A stretch of 64,000 bases of DNA from Halomarina rubra (GCF_023699475.1 NZ_JALXFV010000011.1:1-64000), one strand, 5' to 3'; shown: positions 1 to 9,427, counted from the stretch's first letter. Made by a program: numbers and translations. Notes: generated by a model not told the origin, from the letters alone.

Positions 1-105
1 CATTCCAGAGTAGTATCACCAATCGAGTTGTACCGACGATGCTTGAACTCAGTAATAGTTCAATTATAATAGTTTTAATATTTTGTGAAAATATTATTCG
101 TTATA

Positions 106-116
106 CTTTTTATAGA
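106..116 (+). promoter_or_regulatory. TATA-like promoter of the surface glycoprotein gene
   Basis: A T/A-rich box (CTTTTTATAGA) lies about 20-30 bases before the ATG at 136, inside a very AT-rich upstream segment (61-120). This is the usual spacing for a leaderless or short-leader haloarchaeal transcript. Assigned by position and composition only; no BRE was clearly resolved. Confidence 0.4.
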
Positions 117-135
117 TAAATTCTCGCAGTCTCAC

Positions 136-3100
136 ATGGCTACTCAAAGGAAATTCGCGCTCATTCTTTCAGCGCTAATTTTGCTGTCGAGTGCGATAGC
201 CGGTGTCTCCGGTCTTCCGCTCCAATCGACAGCAGAAACATCGACCGTCTCAGTCACAGGGACGGTTCAGGCAGACTCAGGGGGCGACGTCAGTGGCGTC
301 CTAATCTTCAACACGCCGGATGGGAGTTCTACAGCGCCGGTCGCTGCTGATGGCACGTTCAACGCCTCAATCACGCCGAATACGACCTACACAGTTAGCT
401 ACGTTCAGTCCAACGAGACGTCTGATGACGTTCCTGACATCTATGGGTTGGGAGGTTACAGCTTCACCAGCGACACCGACATTGGACCACAGAAGCTTCC
501 GGTAGCGCACAACCTCACAGTCCGTCTCGTCGATGAGAGCGGGGGCCCTGTCAGCGGGTCCATCAGCCTCTCGCACGCAAAGAGGACCGGCCGCCCGTAC
601 AGCACGAACGCTAACGGCGTCGTGACCGCAGACGTCTTGGGGGTGATCAACTACCAGATCAAGCCGGACGATGGGACGCTCACACCAGTCGAGAACACGA
701 CGAAGATAACCGCAGATACGACGCTCAACGTCACGCTCACACAGCCGACCACCACACCAGACCCAACGGTTTCAGGGGCGCTCGTCTACCCAGACGGCAC
801 CCCTGCAGCGGACTCACGCGTCGTCCTTAAAAGTACAACAGGAGACGTCTACGAGATGCCCCTGAATGCCTCGGGAGCGTTCAGTACTACCGTCTCACCG
901 AACGAGACGTACCATATCAGCTTCAAACAGGGCACCGCCAAGACCGGCTATCCCGACGATGGACGTGTTGACTTCTATGCGTACGGATCTATTTCCGTCG
1001 GGACGGATTCCGTTCCTCTCGGTAAAGGGATGCTCCCGGAAGGGAACGTCCTGAACCTCACCGTTGCTGATGGAACTGGCATGCCGGTTGCTGGGGCTGA
1101 AGTCCAGTTTCGGCAACGCGACGGGAAGTCGGCGTTCGTCGTTGGGACGACGACTGCAGATGGTGAGGTGCTCTTAGAGACCGCCAGCCAGCCAGGCCTC
1201 GAGGTGAATGGAACCCTCGATATGTACATCAAAACGCCAGAAGGATCCAAGCTACAAAACCAGCGCCTGCAGGTGTATATCGGCGAGTCGATGAACAAGA
1301 CGATCAACCTCTCACCGACTGCAGAACTGACCGGCCGCGTTGTCGACGTTGCGAACGAGTCGGTCAGCAATGGACACGTCACACTCTTCGGACCACGCTA
1401 TCACAATACGGGGCTCAACACCACGGGTGGGTTCACCGTCGAGGTCACGCCCTACGCTGTGTACGACGCCAAATTTAGTCAGAATATCACGGCGGGTGCG
1501 TACCCGAACGACGACGTTCCGGACGTCTACTCACTGGGAACCGTCCAGACTGGAGCTGGGACGACCGACATCGAGACGACCCATCTCCCACAGGGCCATG
1601 ACCTGAACGTCACGGTCATCAATACGGATGGAAAGCCAGTTTCGGGAGTCGACATCGTCGTTGGGCAGCATCACGACGGTCGGGATACCCTCATCTATGG
1701 GACGACCCAGGTGGACGGTCAATTCATCGCCCAGCAAGCAAGCGTGCCCGGCATTGAGGCCAGCGGCGAACTCACGGTAACTGCAAAACCAGACAGCGAT
1801 ACCGGCTATCTGCGGACATCGACATCGTTCGTCCTCAGCAACGCGACCGACGTCATGCTGGAGTTAGAACGACCGGTGAGCATCGATGGGACGATTACCC
1901 GTCCAGACGGGACTCCAGCAACGGACTACTCGGTCTACGCGACTCCGCTAAGCGACTCGGCAATGTTCAGCGCCGAACCGGATTCGACCGGTGCGTACTC
2001 GATTCCTGTCGATCAAAACATGTCGTACTCCGTCTTTGCGGCGCAGTATGACGAGACAGAACACCACATTGGAAAGCGAGACGGGCTTGCTGACCTGCAC
2101 ACGTTCGCGAATGCCTCGGTATCACAGACTGGGACGACCGTTTCACCGACGACGGTTCCAACCGGCCACGTGCTTGATGTGACCGTTGTTGATGAGGCTG
2201 GAACCCCGATCCAAGACGTCTCCGTCTCTGTTCTGGATGACAACGAGAGTACGAACACATACTCGTGGTTGACCTTCCAGACCGACCGGAGTGGGATGTT
2301 GCGACCAGATGGAGCGTCGACGGCAGGCATCGAGGTGAACGGGTCGGTCGTCGTCGATGTCTACACGCCCGAGAAGTACAAGAATCTGGATTACCAGCGA
2401 CACCTCACGGTAACCAACGACACGAGCATCACGATCACGCTTGAATCGAAGAACATCGTCAGCGGGGCGCTGGCAGATGAGACAGGCGAGACCGTCAGCG
2501 GTTCGGTGATTTTCTCGGGAATCGACGTCGAGGCCTTCGATGTCGCCCCCATCAACGATGATGGGTCGTTCGAGAAGACGCTTGACGCCGAGGGGAACTA
2601 CAGTCTCACGTTCTACCAGGCAGACGAAAACAGGGACCTGGCCCCACGCGACGGGATTACAGACCTCTATGAATTTGCGGAGGTCGATGTTTCCGGTGAG
2701 GCGTTCATGCTCAACACCATCCCCAACGCGAGCGGTGTCCTCGACATTCGTGTCATCGACCAGTATGGCAACCCAGTGAACGGCAGCTACGTCTATCTCC
2801 AGCCGACCAACGTGTCGCCAGCTGGGTCGGTCAGCTCGCTGCTCCGAACACACGAAGACGGGTACGCCTACGAGGTCGACCGCAACTACACCGGCCTCGA
2901 ACTCACCGGTGACGTTACGGTTTCGGTGTATCCGCCACAGGAGGGCTTCACCACCGATGTACAGATGCAGAACGTCACGGTGACCGGTGACCAGGAGGTT
3001 ACGTTCACGGTCGATCGGACGACCGTCCCGACGCTTACGGCTTCGACGGCCAATGCCGGCCTTGGTGAGTCGGTGACGTTCGATGTCGAGATGAACGACA

Positions 3101-5319
3101 GCGACCTCGCAACGGCATACAAGTGGGACTTCGATGGCGATGGCGTCGTCGATGCGACGACCACAGCCACCACCACCACGCACGCATACCAGCAAACTGG
3201 AACCTACACGGTAGCCCTCACCGTCCTCAACGGAACGGACCCAATCGGCTATGCGCAGACGGAGGTCACCGTCAGCGACCAGACGGCCCCCACGACGCAG
3301 TTCCAAATCGATGGCGCACCTGTTGAACTCGGCAACAGCATCGACCTCGACGCAAGCGCAGCCAGCGACAACGTCGACATCGTCGAGTACCGCTGGGAGC
3401 TGACCGCACCCGATGGGTCGACCAAGTCGATCAAAACCAAAGAGTCGGTGACGACGCTTACCCCGTCGCAGGCAGGCGAGTGGTCGCTCACGCTGACGAC
3501 CGTCGACGCAGCAGGGAACGAAGACACATCGGCTGCAGCTGTATTCACCGTTCTCACCCCAGCATCGCTCGAGACGACCTACACCGTCTCGGAGACGGAG
3601 CTGCTGACCAACGAGTCGATGACCGTCACCGCGACGGTCGAGAACACAGGCGATGTCGAAGGGTCGGCCACTGTCGCCATCGCCGTTGATGGTACAACAC
3701 AGGACAGTCAAGCGGTGACGCTCGGCGGTGGGCAGTCCAAGACTGTCGCGTTCACACTGAATCTGACGCGCGGAAAACACACGGTGACAGTCAACGACCT
3801 CGGTGGCACGACGGTCACTGCATACAAGCCAGCGACCCTCGAGACGACCTACTTGGTCGCTGAGACAACGGTTCTGACCGACGAAGCGCTCGTCGTCGAG
3901 ACGACCATCGAGAACACTGGTGACATCGATGGGACGATGACCGTACCGTTAGTGATCGATGGAGAGATCATCGACACCAAGACGGTCGCCGTCGCCGGCG
4001 GCACCAGTGAGACGGTGACGTTCGAACACACGATTACGGAGGCCGGTGAGTACGCGGTGACCGTTGGCGAGCAGTTGACCACAACCGTGACCGTCGAGCG
4101 GCCGAATCCCGACGCTCCGCAGATTACCGACATCCAGATTACGCCAGCACTCTCTGATGGTCTGTTGCCTGTAGGGACCACTGAGGCAACCGCCCTGCTC
4201 AACGTGAGCGATCCCAACGGAGACTTCAATACGAGCGGTGTGACCGTCTCGTTCGATGGCCAGGACGTCACGAACGAGACGACAATCGACGACGACAGCG
4301 TCGAATTCAACGCCACGGGGCTTACTGATGGGTCGACCTCGACACTGACCGTGGTGCTCGTCGACGAGGACGGGAATGAAGCAACGAAGACGGTCGAGCT
4401 CACCGTCGACACCGCAGACACTGGCGGCGACGACAACACTGGTGGGACCGATGGTGACACCGGTGACGTCGGTGGTGGAACGCCGGCACCTGGTGGAATG
4501 TCTCCCGCCCCAATGCCGACAGATAGCGAGGAAGACGAGCCCGTGTCACCGTTCACAATGACGGTCACCTCGACTACCAATGGTACAACCGTCGCTGTCG
4601 AGAATGCGACCGCAGAGACAAAGTTCACCGCAGAGTTCGACGACGCACTTGCAACCCAGCAGGTGACCATCGAGCACCTCGACGTTGAAATGGCTGCACG
4701 TGATGAGGCGTTCGAGATGCAGGTGAACGCTTCGGCCACTGGACCGTCGCATGCAGCTGCACTCGATACCGGCAGCGTCGTCAGCTACGTTTCGGTGGAC
4801 CGACAGGGCGTGAACGTGAATTCACTGGAGACTGCGACCGTTCACTTCACAATTGATGAAGCAGCGCTGCCCGATGACGCATCGATTTCGGACGTGACCC
4901 TCTACGGGTACGGCACCGAGTGGGAGTCGCTGAGCGCGACCCGGTCGGGGGCAACGTACGCAGTCGAGATGTCACAGTACTCGACTGTGGCTGTCGTCGT
5001 TGAGAAGCCTGCTTCAGAGCCGAGCCAGTCGACAAACGAGTCGACGTCCCAGCCGACGACCGAAACGCCCACGACTGAGACGCCAACTGAGACACCAGAC
5101 GAAGAGCCGACTGTGACGACCACGCCACCATCGACATCGACCTCGGGCCTGACGCCAACCCAAGGTGGGGACGATGCAATGAACGACGACCAGGCCCAGT
5201 TCACGAAGACGGACGCAACCGGCTCCTCTGGGTTTGGACCTGGTTTCACTGGCCTAAGTGTGCTCACGGCAGCTGCGCTCTTCGCGGCAATCGCACTGCT
5301 CGCTGGCCGCCGTGACTAA
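136..5319 (+). CDS. PGF-CTERM surface glycoprotein with five large tandem repeats, PKD and CARDB-like domains
   Basis: Secreted cell-surface protein of about 1727 aa. The ATG at 136 is preferred over an upstream in-frame start at 85 because it directly precedes a Sec signal peptide (basic MATQRK, then a hydrophobic stretch to about residue 26). Five diverged units of about 185 aa follow (about 37-960), each a carboxypeptidase-regulatory-like beta-sandwich containing a DDVPDIY/DDGRVDFY-like motif and an LxVTVxDxxGxPV motif. Next come a PKD domain (about 965-1050; WDFDGDG), a second PKD-like domain, two CARDB-like domains (about 1140-1320), a Gly/Asp linker, a PGF-pre-PGF-like domain, a Thr/Pro-rich stalk and a C-terminal GFGPGF plus membrane helix plus GRRD. 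That tail is the PGF-CTERM signal for archaeosortase A processing and lipid anchoring. Many NxS/T sequons suggest N-glycosylation. Probable role: adhesin or S-layer-associated protein. Confidence 0.9.
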   Translation: MATQRKFALILSALILLSSAIAGVSGLPLQSTAETSTVSVTGTVQADSGGDVSGVLIFNTPDGSSTAPVAADGTFNASITPNTTYTVSYVQSNETSDDVPDIYGLGGYSFTSDTDIGPQKLPVAHNLTVRLVDESGGPVSGSISLSHAKRTGRPYSTNANGVVTADVLGVINYQIKPDDGTLTPVENTTKITADTTLNVTLTQPTTTPDPTVSGALVYPDGTPAADSRVVLKSTTGDVYEMPLNASGAFSTTVSPNETYHISFKQGTAKTGYPDDGRVDFYAYGSISVGTDSVPLGKGMLPEGNVLNLTVADGTGMPVAGAEVQFRQRDGKSAFVVGTTTADGEVLLETASQPGLEVNGTLDMYIKTPEGSKLQNQRLQVYIGESMNKTINLSPTAELTGRVVDVANESVSNGHVTLFGPRYHNTGLNTTGGFTVEVTPYAVYDAKFSQNITAGAYPNDDVPDVYSLGTVQTGAGTTDIETTHLPQGHDLNVTVINTDGKPVSGVDIVVGQHHDGRDTLIYGTTQVDGQFIAQQASVPGIEASGELTVTAKPDSDTGYLRTSTSFVLSNATDVMLELERPVSIDGTITRPDGTPATDYSVYATPLSDSAMFSAEPDSTGAYSIPVDQNMSYSVFAAQYDETEHHIGKRDGLADLHTFANASVSQTGTTVSPTTVPTGHVLDVTVVDEAGTPIQDVSVSVLDDNESTNTYSWLTFQTDRSGMLRPDGASTAGIEVNGSVVVDVYTPEKYKNLDYQRHLTVTNDTSITITLESKNIVSGALADETGETVSGSVIFSGIDVEAFDVAPINDDGSFEKTLDAEGNYSLTFYQADENRDLAPRDGITDLYEFAEVDVSGEAFMLNTIPNASGVLDIRVIDQYGNPVNGSYVYLQPTNVSPAGSVSSLLRTHEDGYAYEVDRNYTGLELTGDVTVSVYPPQEGFTTDVQMQNVTVTGDQEVTFTVDRTTVPTLTASTANAGLGESVTFDVEMNDSDLATAYKWDFDGDGVVDATTTATTTTHAYQQTGTYTVALTVLNGTDPIGYAQTEVTVSDQTAPTTQFQIDGAPVELGNSIDLDASAASDNVDIVEYRWELTAPDGSTKSIKTKESVTTLTPSQAGEWSLTLTTVDAAGNEDTSAAAVFTVLTPASLETTYTVSETELLTNESMTVTATVENTGDVEGSATVAIAVDGTTQDSQAVTLGGGQSKTVAFTLNLTRGKHTVTVNDLGGTTVTAYKPATLETTYLVAETTVLTDEALVVETTIENTGDIDGTMTVPLVIDGEIIDTKTVAVAGGTSETVTFEHTITEAGEYAVTVGEQLTTTVTVERPNPDAPQITDIQITPALSDGLLPVGTTEATALLNVSDPNGDFNTSGVTVSFDGQDVTNETTIDDDSVEFNATGLTDGSTSTLTVVLVDEDGNEATKTVELTVDTADTGGDDNTGGTDGDTGDVGGGTPAPGGMSPAPMPTDSEEDEPVSPFTMTVTSTTNGTTVAVENATAETKFTAEFDDALATQQVTIEHLDVEMAARDEAFEMQVNASATGPSHAAALDTGSVVSYVSVDRQGVNVNSLETATVHFTIDEAALPDDASISDVTLYGYGTEWESLSATRSGATYAVEMSQYSTVAVVVEKPASEPSQSTNESTSQPTTETPTTETPTETPDEEPTVTTTPPSTSTSGLTPTQGGDDAMNDDQAQFTKTDATGSSGFGPGFTGLSVLTAAALFAAIALLAGRRD

Positions 5320-5437
5320 CCCGTAGCAACTTTTCGATTCTCATCGGCTTTTTGACTGCTGATGCATCGTGGATCCCCATACTCGAGAGTGAACACAACC
5401 AAGTGGTTTTGAGGATTGACTCCATCGGAAGTGAGTA

Positions 5438-6613
5438 ATGGACGAGAACAGGTCGGGAGTGTCGAGCGACCCCGCGGGGCAGACAAGCGAGGCCCTCCAG
5501 ACGGCAGTCGATCGCTATCTTCGCTCAAAATCCACAGGCTTCGACGAGAAGGGCCAGCCTACAGGGGCGTACGTCGATGCCGCAAGTTCGGAGTTACGGC
5601 GATTCGTGGGATGGATGCGTGCACGCGGGCGTGACCTCGAGGACCTCGCTGGTGATGATGGGACGCTCATCATTCGGCGGTATGCCGAACGCCTCGATGA
5701 CCGTGTTACAGCGGGGGGGATTGCCGGCTCGACCGCGAACGCGTATTTCTCGTATCTTTCGGGGTTTTTGACGTACTGTGTTCGCGATGGTCGCCTGCCC
5801 ACGAATCCAGCGCTGACCAACGCCGCCCAGGAGGCGTTGCCCGCTGATGAGTCCTCACGGACTGACCAGCAGTTCTGGAGCACCGACCAACGACGCCGCC
5901 TCGTCGCCTTCGTAGATCGACGAGCAATCGAGGCCATCGACGAGAAAGGCTTTGGCGCGACCACAGAAGCACGTGACCGGGCGCTCGTGCGTGTGCTCGC
6001 GTACTCTGCGGTGCGGGGTGCAGAGGTCCTGCGTCACCCCAAAGACGACCGCGAGGGTCGACAGGGCATTCGCTGGTCAGACGTAGATTTAGAGCGCAAT
6101 ACGCTCCGTGTGCTCGGAAAAGACCAGCATCTCGGGCCGATTGCCCTGCCTTCGAAAGCCGCAATGGGTATCGAGCGCTGGCGAGCCGTTCAGCGTCCGG
6201 CAAGCGAGGAGTGGCCCGTCTTCCCCACGGATCACGCTCCCTCGAAGTATGCCGCCGTTCGTGCGGAACTGGGCGATGTTGATGTGGCCACGTTGGCTGA
6301 GGAGGCAGGAGGAATCGATGCGCTGCTTCGTGAGCGAGATATCGCACCGCCAGCGCTCACCACCGAGGGTGCTCGCAGTGTGTTGAAGCGGCTGACTGCT
6401 GAGGCAGGTATCGAAGTGGATGATGGAGCAGGCTATCTCCAACTCCATGGCGCTCGTCGTGGCATCATCGGCGAAGTGTATCGGCGTGATCGCGGAGATG
6501 CTCAAGATTTGGCACGGCACAAAGACCTCTCGACGACACACGCCGCCTATCAGCACATCGGCGTTGAAGAACAGACCGAGCGCTTCGATGAGCATCTCGA
6601 TGAGATTGACTAA
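5438..6613 (+). CDS. Tyrosine recombinase / integrase (XerC/D-like)
   Basis: Site-specific recombinase of 391 aa. An N-terminal SAM-like core-binding domain (about 15-125) precedes the catalytic domain (about 140-385). Catalytic residues are visible: Arg193 in SAVRGAEVLR, His337 and Arg340 in LHGARR, His361 in LARHKD and the nucleophile Tyr371 in AAYQHI, so the active site looks complete. It starts 119 bp after the surface glycoprotein gene and is followed by mobile-element DNA, consistent with an integrated element. No excisionase and no tRNA attachment site were found nearby. It could instead be a resident Xer-like enzyme, but the low-GC island context favours an element integrase. Confidence 0.88.
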   Translation: MDENRSGVSSDPAGQTSEALQTAVDRYLRSKSTGFDEKGQPTGAYVDAASSELRRFVGWMRARGRDLEDLAGDDGTLIIRRYAERLDDRVTAGGIAGSTANAYFSYLSGFLTYCVRDGRLPTNPALTNAAQEALPADESSRTDQQFWSTDQRRRLVAFVDRRAIEAIDEKGFGATTEARDRALVRVLAYSAVRGAEVLRHPKDDREGRQGIRWSDVDLERNTLRVLGKDQHLGPIALPSKAAMGIERWRAVQRPASEEWPVFPTDHAPSKYAAVRAELGDVDVATLAEEAGGIDALLRERDIAPPALTTEGARSVLKRLTAEAGIEVDDGAGYLQLHGARRGIIGEVYRRDRGDAQDLARHKDLSTTHAAYQHIGVEEQTERFDEHLDEID

Positions 6614-6928
6614 GTCAGTGAATATGCTCAGGTATACGGCGAGTTAGGGAATAGCGCGTAGAGCACGAACCACCAGAGCCTCACTTGTCAGACCATTAGC
6701 TCTGATATCGATTACAACGGAAGCCATCTTCGAGCAATACAGAAAGCTCTGGGGCGACCCGTCCGGTGAAACCCGCATATTCGAGATAGACACACACGAG
6801 TACAGCCGTGGGAGGAGGCTAAAGATGGCCGATACACGCACCACTTGATTGGTTGCTGGCGGCCCCGCACAGACGTTTACTTTCACTTTGTGGATTGCGG
6901 TTAACATCCGTCCCATCGTGCTCAGCGT
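6614..6928 (+). other. Intergenic region between integrase and tnpB, with ORB-like site and short open remnant
   Basis: No complete gene is evident. An ORB-like sequence (ATTACAACGGAAGCC, 6711-6725) resembles the boxes at 8.8-9.2 kb and 24.7-25.2 kb but has a mismatch in the GGAAAC core. A + strand frame without a start is open from 6648 to 6848 and reads like a protein C-terminus (WGDPSGETRIFEIDTHEY); it may be a gene remnant but was not identified. The left end of the TnpB element should lie in this interval; its boundary could not be placed. Confidence 0.4.
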
Positions 6929-8254
6929 ATGGGTGACGACGGAGTGAATCGGACCGTGGTGATTCCCCTCGACGTCCCCACAGACCGTGTCGCCGATCTG
7001 CATGCAACCAGAATACGTGTCGCGTACTGCCAGCAACGAGCGAGCGACTTCTGCTGGGGCGATCCAAAGCGCCCAGCGGATATCGTCAGTACGTATCGAA
7101 CTGCGGAGAAGGCACTCTACCACCAGTTGCGCGCGGAGACCGAGGGGTTGCAAGCGAATCTCATCCAGAAGGCGATAAAGGACGTAATCAGTAATATGGG
7201 CTCGGCCAAGAGCAACTGGCGAGCGGGCGACCGAGTGGGCCAGCCGACATATCCTGACCACCGGAACGACGGTTCGTATGCAATCACCTACGACAAACGC
7301 GCTGCGACTTTCCACCAAGACAGGGTGTCGTTGGCCACCGTGACCAAGCGCGTTGAGTGTCGCTACATCCTGCCACGTGAACTTCAGGGGACACCGTACG
7401 AACAGTACGTCCTCAGCTCAAAATGGTCGTTTGGCACCTCGAAACTGGTATTCGATGGTGAACGCTTCTGGCTGCACGCAGTATGTACGCGATCGCGACT
7501 TATCCACCCCATATGGGCGACACAATCAGCCAAAGGCGACACAGATTCAGACACGCAAACGGGAATTAGACTTCTCGGCGTGGATCTCAATGTAAACGGC
7601 CACTCAGTAGTGACCAGTGTCGCAGGCTTTCATGGGAATGCCGACGAGTTGAACGACCGCCGGAAGCAGTTCGAACACGTTCGTGCAGGCCTCCAACAAA
7701 CCGGGACACGGTCGGCTCACCTGACGTTCCATAAGATGAGTGGCCGGGAGCGGCGCTCCTTCGACGCGTACGCCCACGATTGTGCGAACGGAATCGTCGA
7801 CGACGCTGTGCGAGCGCGGTGTACTCATGTGGTCTTTGAGGACCTCACGCGCATCCAGAAGCGTATTTCAAATGCGCCGAAATTTCAGCAGTGGCTGTTC
7901 AAGCGCATCCAGACGTATGCGGCAGACAAACTGGAACTCCAAGGCATCAAAGCCGACACGGTGAATCCACGCTACACCAGTCAACGCTGCTCAAACAGCG
8001 AGTGTGAGTCATGTACAGACGCGAATCGCGCAGGGAAGCAATTCATGTGCGTGAAGTGCGGGCTGTCACTACACGCCGATTACAATGCAGCCCGGAACAT
8101 CGCGCTACAGTGGTTCGCGGAAAATCTCGACGAAGAACATGGCCAGCCGGGCCCAACGCGTTCGGCTGGTCGGGCCACCCGTCAGCTGGCCCTGAAGTCA
8201 GGGACGCTCAGCCCAGAGGGCGTGTTTTGCGCCACCGGACGAACTGTCCACTGA
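6929..8254 (+). CDS. tnpB: IS200/IS605-family TnpB (RNA-guided nuclease, OrfB)
   Basis: TnpB protein of 441 aa. The split RuvC catalytic acids are present: Asp219 in LLGVDLNVNG, Glu304 in VVFEDLT and Asp384 in HADYNAARNIA. The zinc finger is atypical: the first cysteines read CSNSECESC (C354, C359, C362) instead of CxxC, while the second pair C374/C377 (CVKC) is normal. No tnpA is adjacent, so this is a TnpB-only element. The family uses an RNA from the element's right end to cut DNA next to a target-adjacent motif, which promotes retention of the element. The 3' hairpin follows immediately. Likely an intact ORF; activity is unproven given the altered zinc ligands. Confidence 0.9.
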   Translation: MGDDGVNRTVVIPLDVPTDRVADLHATRIRVAYCQQRASDFCWGDPKRPADIVSTYRTAEKALYHQLRAETEGLQANLIQKAIKDVISNMGSAKSNWRAGDRVGQPTYPDHRNDGSYAITYDKRAATFHQDRVSLATVTKRVECRYILPRELQGTPYEQYVLSSKWSFGTSKLVFDGERFWLHAVCTRSRLIHPIWATQSAKGDTDSDTQTGIRLLGVDLNVNGHSVVTSVAGFHGNADELNDRRKQFEHVRAGLQQTGTRSAHLTFHKMSGRERRSFDAYAHDCANGIVDDAVRARCTHVVFEDLTRIQKRISNAPKFQQWLFKRIQTYAADKLELQGIKADTVNPRYTSQRCSNSECESCTDANRAGKQFMCVKCGLSLHADYNAARNIALQWFAENLDEEHGQPGPTRSAGRATRQLALKSGTLSPEGVFCATGRTVH

Positions 8255-8256
8255 CA

Positions 8257-8288
8257 ATCCCACGAGTTCAGTCGTGGGATGCTGACTG
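8257..8288 (+). ncRNA. Right-end hairpin of the TnpB element (3' end of the presumed omega/reRNA)
   Basis: A perfect 9-bp inverted repeat (ATCCCACGA, 8257-8265; TCGTGGGAT, 8272-8280) starts 3 nt after the tnpB stop and is followed by GCTGACTG. The second TnpB element also ends in a hairpin followed by CTGACTG, so 8288 is the inferred right boundary and the guide would begin at about 8289. Transcription is inferred from the family, not seen. Confidence 0.6.
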
Positions 8289-8631
8289 GACGACCCCCTC
8301 CCCCCGTTGATTTGTTCTGCTTGATATCCTCTAAGCTGTGAGCAGAACGTTCCCTTAGAGGAGTAATCTTAGACGTCCGTCTTTGACCCTCCTTTATCGG
8401 GTTGTAAGTCACATGCAGTGAGTGCTGGCAGCAGCATTCACGAGCCGAGTAGAGGGTGGATTCTCAGTACGACCATGCTCAATACAACTCGAAAACGGGG
8501 GGTAAGTAGGCTCATCCGTTGAACCTCAAAGGGGGAGAAATGTGGGACGTACTCTCACATCTGCGATTCCACGGGATGGTGGCTGTCAACCCCCGTGGCG
8601 ACTTCATGGGTTGAGCCGCCCGGTATCGACC

Positions 8632-8664
8632 GATATACATCCGCGAAGGAGGTGTCCCTCCTCC
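8632..8664 (+). repeat. TACATCCGCGA element, copy 1
   Basis: Reads GATATACATCCGCGAAGGAG then GTGTCCCTCCTCC. It shares TACATCCGCGA and a following purine-rich to C-rich segment with copies at 8787 and 9059. The GGAGG/CCTCC halves could pair as a short hairpin. Function unknown; it occurs only alongside the orphan ORB-like boxes in this window. Confidence 0.55.
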
Positions 8665-8786
8665 TTGGGCCCCGGCTTTTGCGCATACCATTAGACAGCA
8701 CAAACTGTGTAATAGATTCGCGAGTGAGATCACCCTCGTTTAGCGAATATCCTATCAGCTCATGCTGAGACGCTAGAAAAGAGTAA

Positions 8787-8814
8787 CTTACATCCGCGAA
8801 GGTGGTCCCCCTAC
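8787..8814 (+). repeat. TACATCCGCGA element, copy 2
   Basis: Reads CTTACATCCGCGAAGGTGGT then CCCCCTAC. It lies 18 bases before the first orphan ORB-like box (8832). Confidence 0.55.
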
Positions 8815-8831
8815 CGGGCTTGACCTAGGCT

Positions 8832-8850
8832 CATACAACGGAAACACACG
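8832..8850 (+). repeat. Orphan ORB-like box 1
   Basis: CATACAACGGAAACACACG matches the box at 25222 beside the island Orc1 gene through CATACAACGGAAACAC. Same orientation as the next two boxes. No orc1 gene is adjacent. Confidence 0.55.
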
Positions 8851-8910
8851 CAAACCCTCAACAATAGGTAACCGGGCAACCCAGACTTCAACGATGTCTC
8901 CGAGTCGGAC

Positions 8911-8929
8911 CGTACAGCGGGAACACACG
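8911..8929 (+). repeat. Orphan ORB-like box 2
   Basis: CGTACAGCGGGAACACACG, one mismatch in the GGAAAC core relative to the TACARCGGAAAC consensus of the island origin. Confidence 0.5.
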
Positions 8930-9058
8930 CTTGGCAGCGATTGAGCGGCAATCGTTATACTGCTGGAAAAGAAGCCGACGCGCTAATCGAACCCCTCTAG
9001 AGGGTGGCCATCGAATTTCGCAAATGGCTACAGAGCGATCAAGGAGTTCGAATTCGAG

Positions 9059-9090
9059 AGATATACATCCGCGAGGGAGGTCCCCCCAAC
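9059..9090 (+). repeat. TACATCCGCGA element, copy 3
   Basis: Reads AGATATACATCCGCGAGGGA then GGTCCCCCCAAC. Closest to copy 1 on its left side (GATATACATCCGCGA) and to copy 2 on its right side (GGTCCCCC). Confidence 0.55.
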
Positions 9091-9147
9091 GTCACCACCG
9101 TTTTCGGAGAGCGGTGTCGAGGGGCCGTCAACCACTCCTTGGCGACC

Positions 9148-9166
9148 TATACAACGGAAACGTGCT
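9148..9166 (+). repeat. Orphan ORB-like box 3
   Basis: CTATACAACGGAAACGTGC followed by TCT; the GGAAACGTGCTCT portion is identical to that of the box at 25143 next to the island origin. This is the best match of the orphan group. Confidence 0.6.
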
Positions 9167-9427
9167 CTCATACGGTGACACGACCAGGTGGCAGTCACCC
9201 AAATGACGAGGTCGGAATCACGCAGTCGCCCACGACGTCGACCAGAAGAACCTGACAACAAATACACTTGGAACGAGGGGGATCAAGTGATTTCATCATC
9301 TCCGAAAGCATCGCCCACATTGACACAGACGACACGACCAGCGACCACACGATGTCCAAAAATTTGCAATGCTGGAAAGTGGCCAATCAGAAACACCTTA
9401 TCAGATAATGATAGCCCGGTAGAACGA

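Larger units (their letters stand above)
8289..9256 (+). other. Non-coding repeat-rich segment with orphan ORB-like sites
   Basis: About 1 kb after the TnpB element with no convincing gene. It holds three copies of a TACATCCGCGA-type element and three same-orientation ORB-like boxes, listed separately. A minus-strand frame around 8512-8640 resembles a transposase tail but has no recognisable start or domain. The composition is far less GC-rich than the gene-dense part of the window. Confidence 0.5.

Noticed and set aside
2143-3780. A 545-codon minus-strand frame inside the surface glycoprotein gene
   Set aside because: Arg/Cys-rich antisense frame without a domain; the sense protein has signal peptide, PKD domains and PGF-CTERM.
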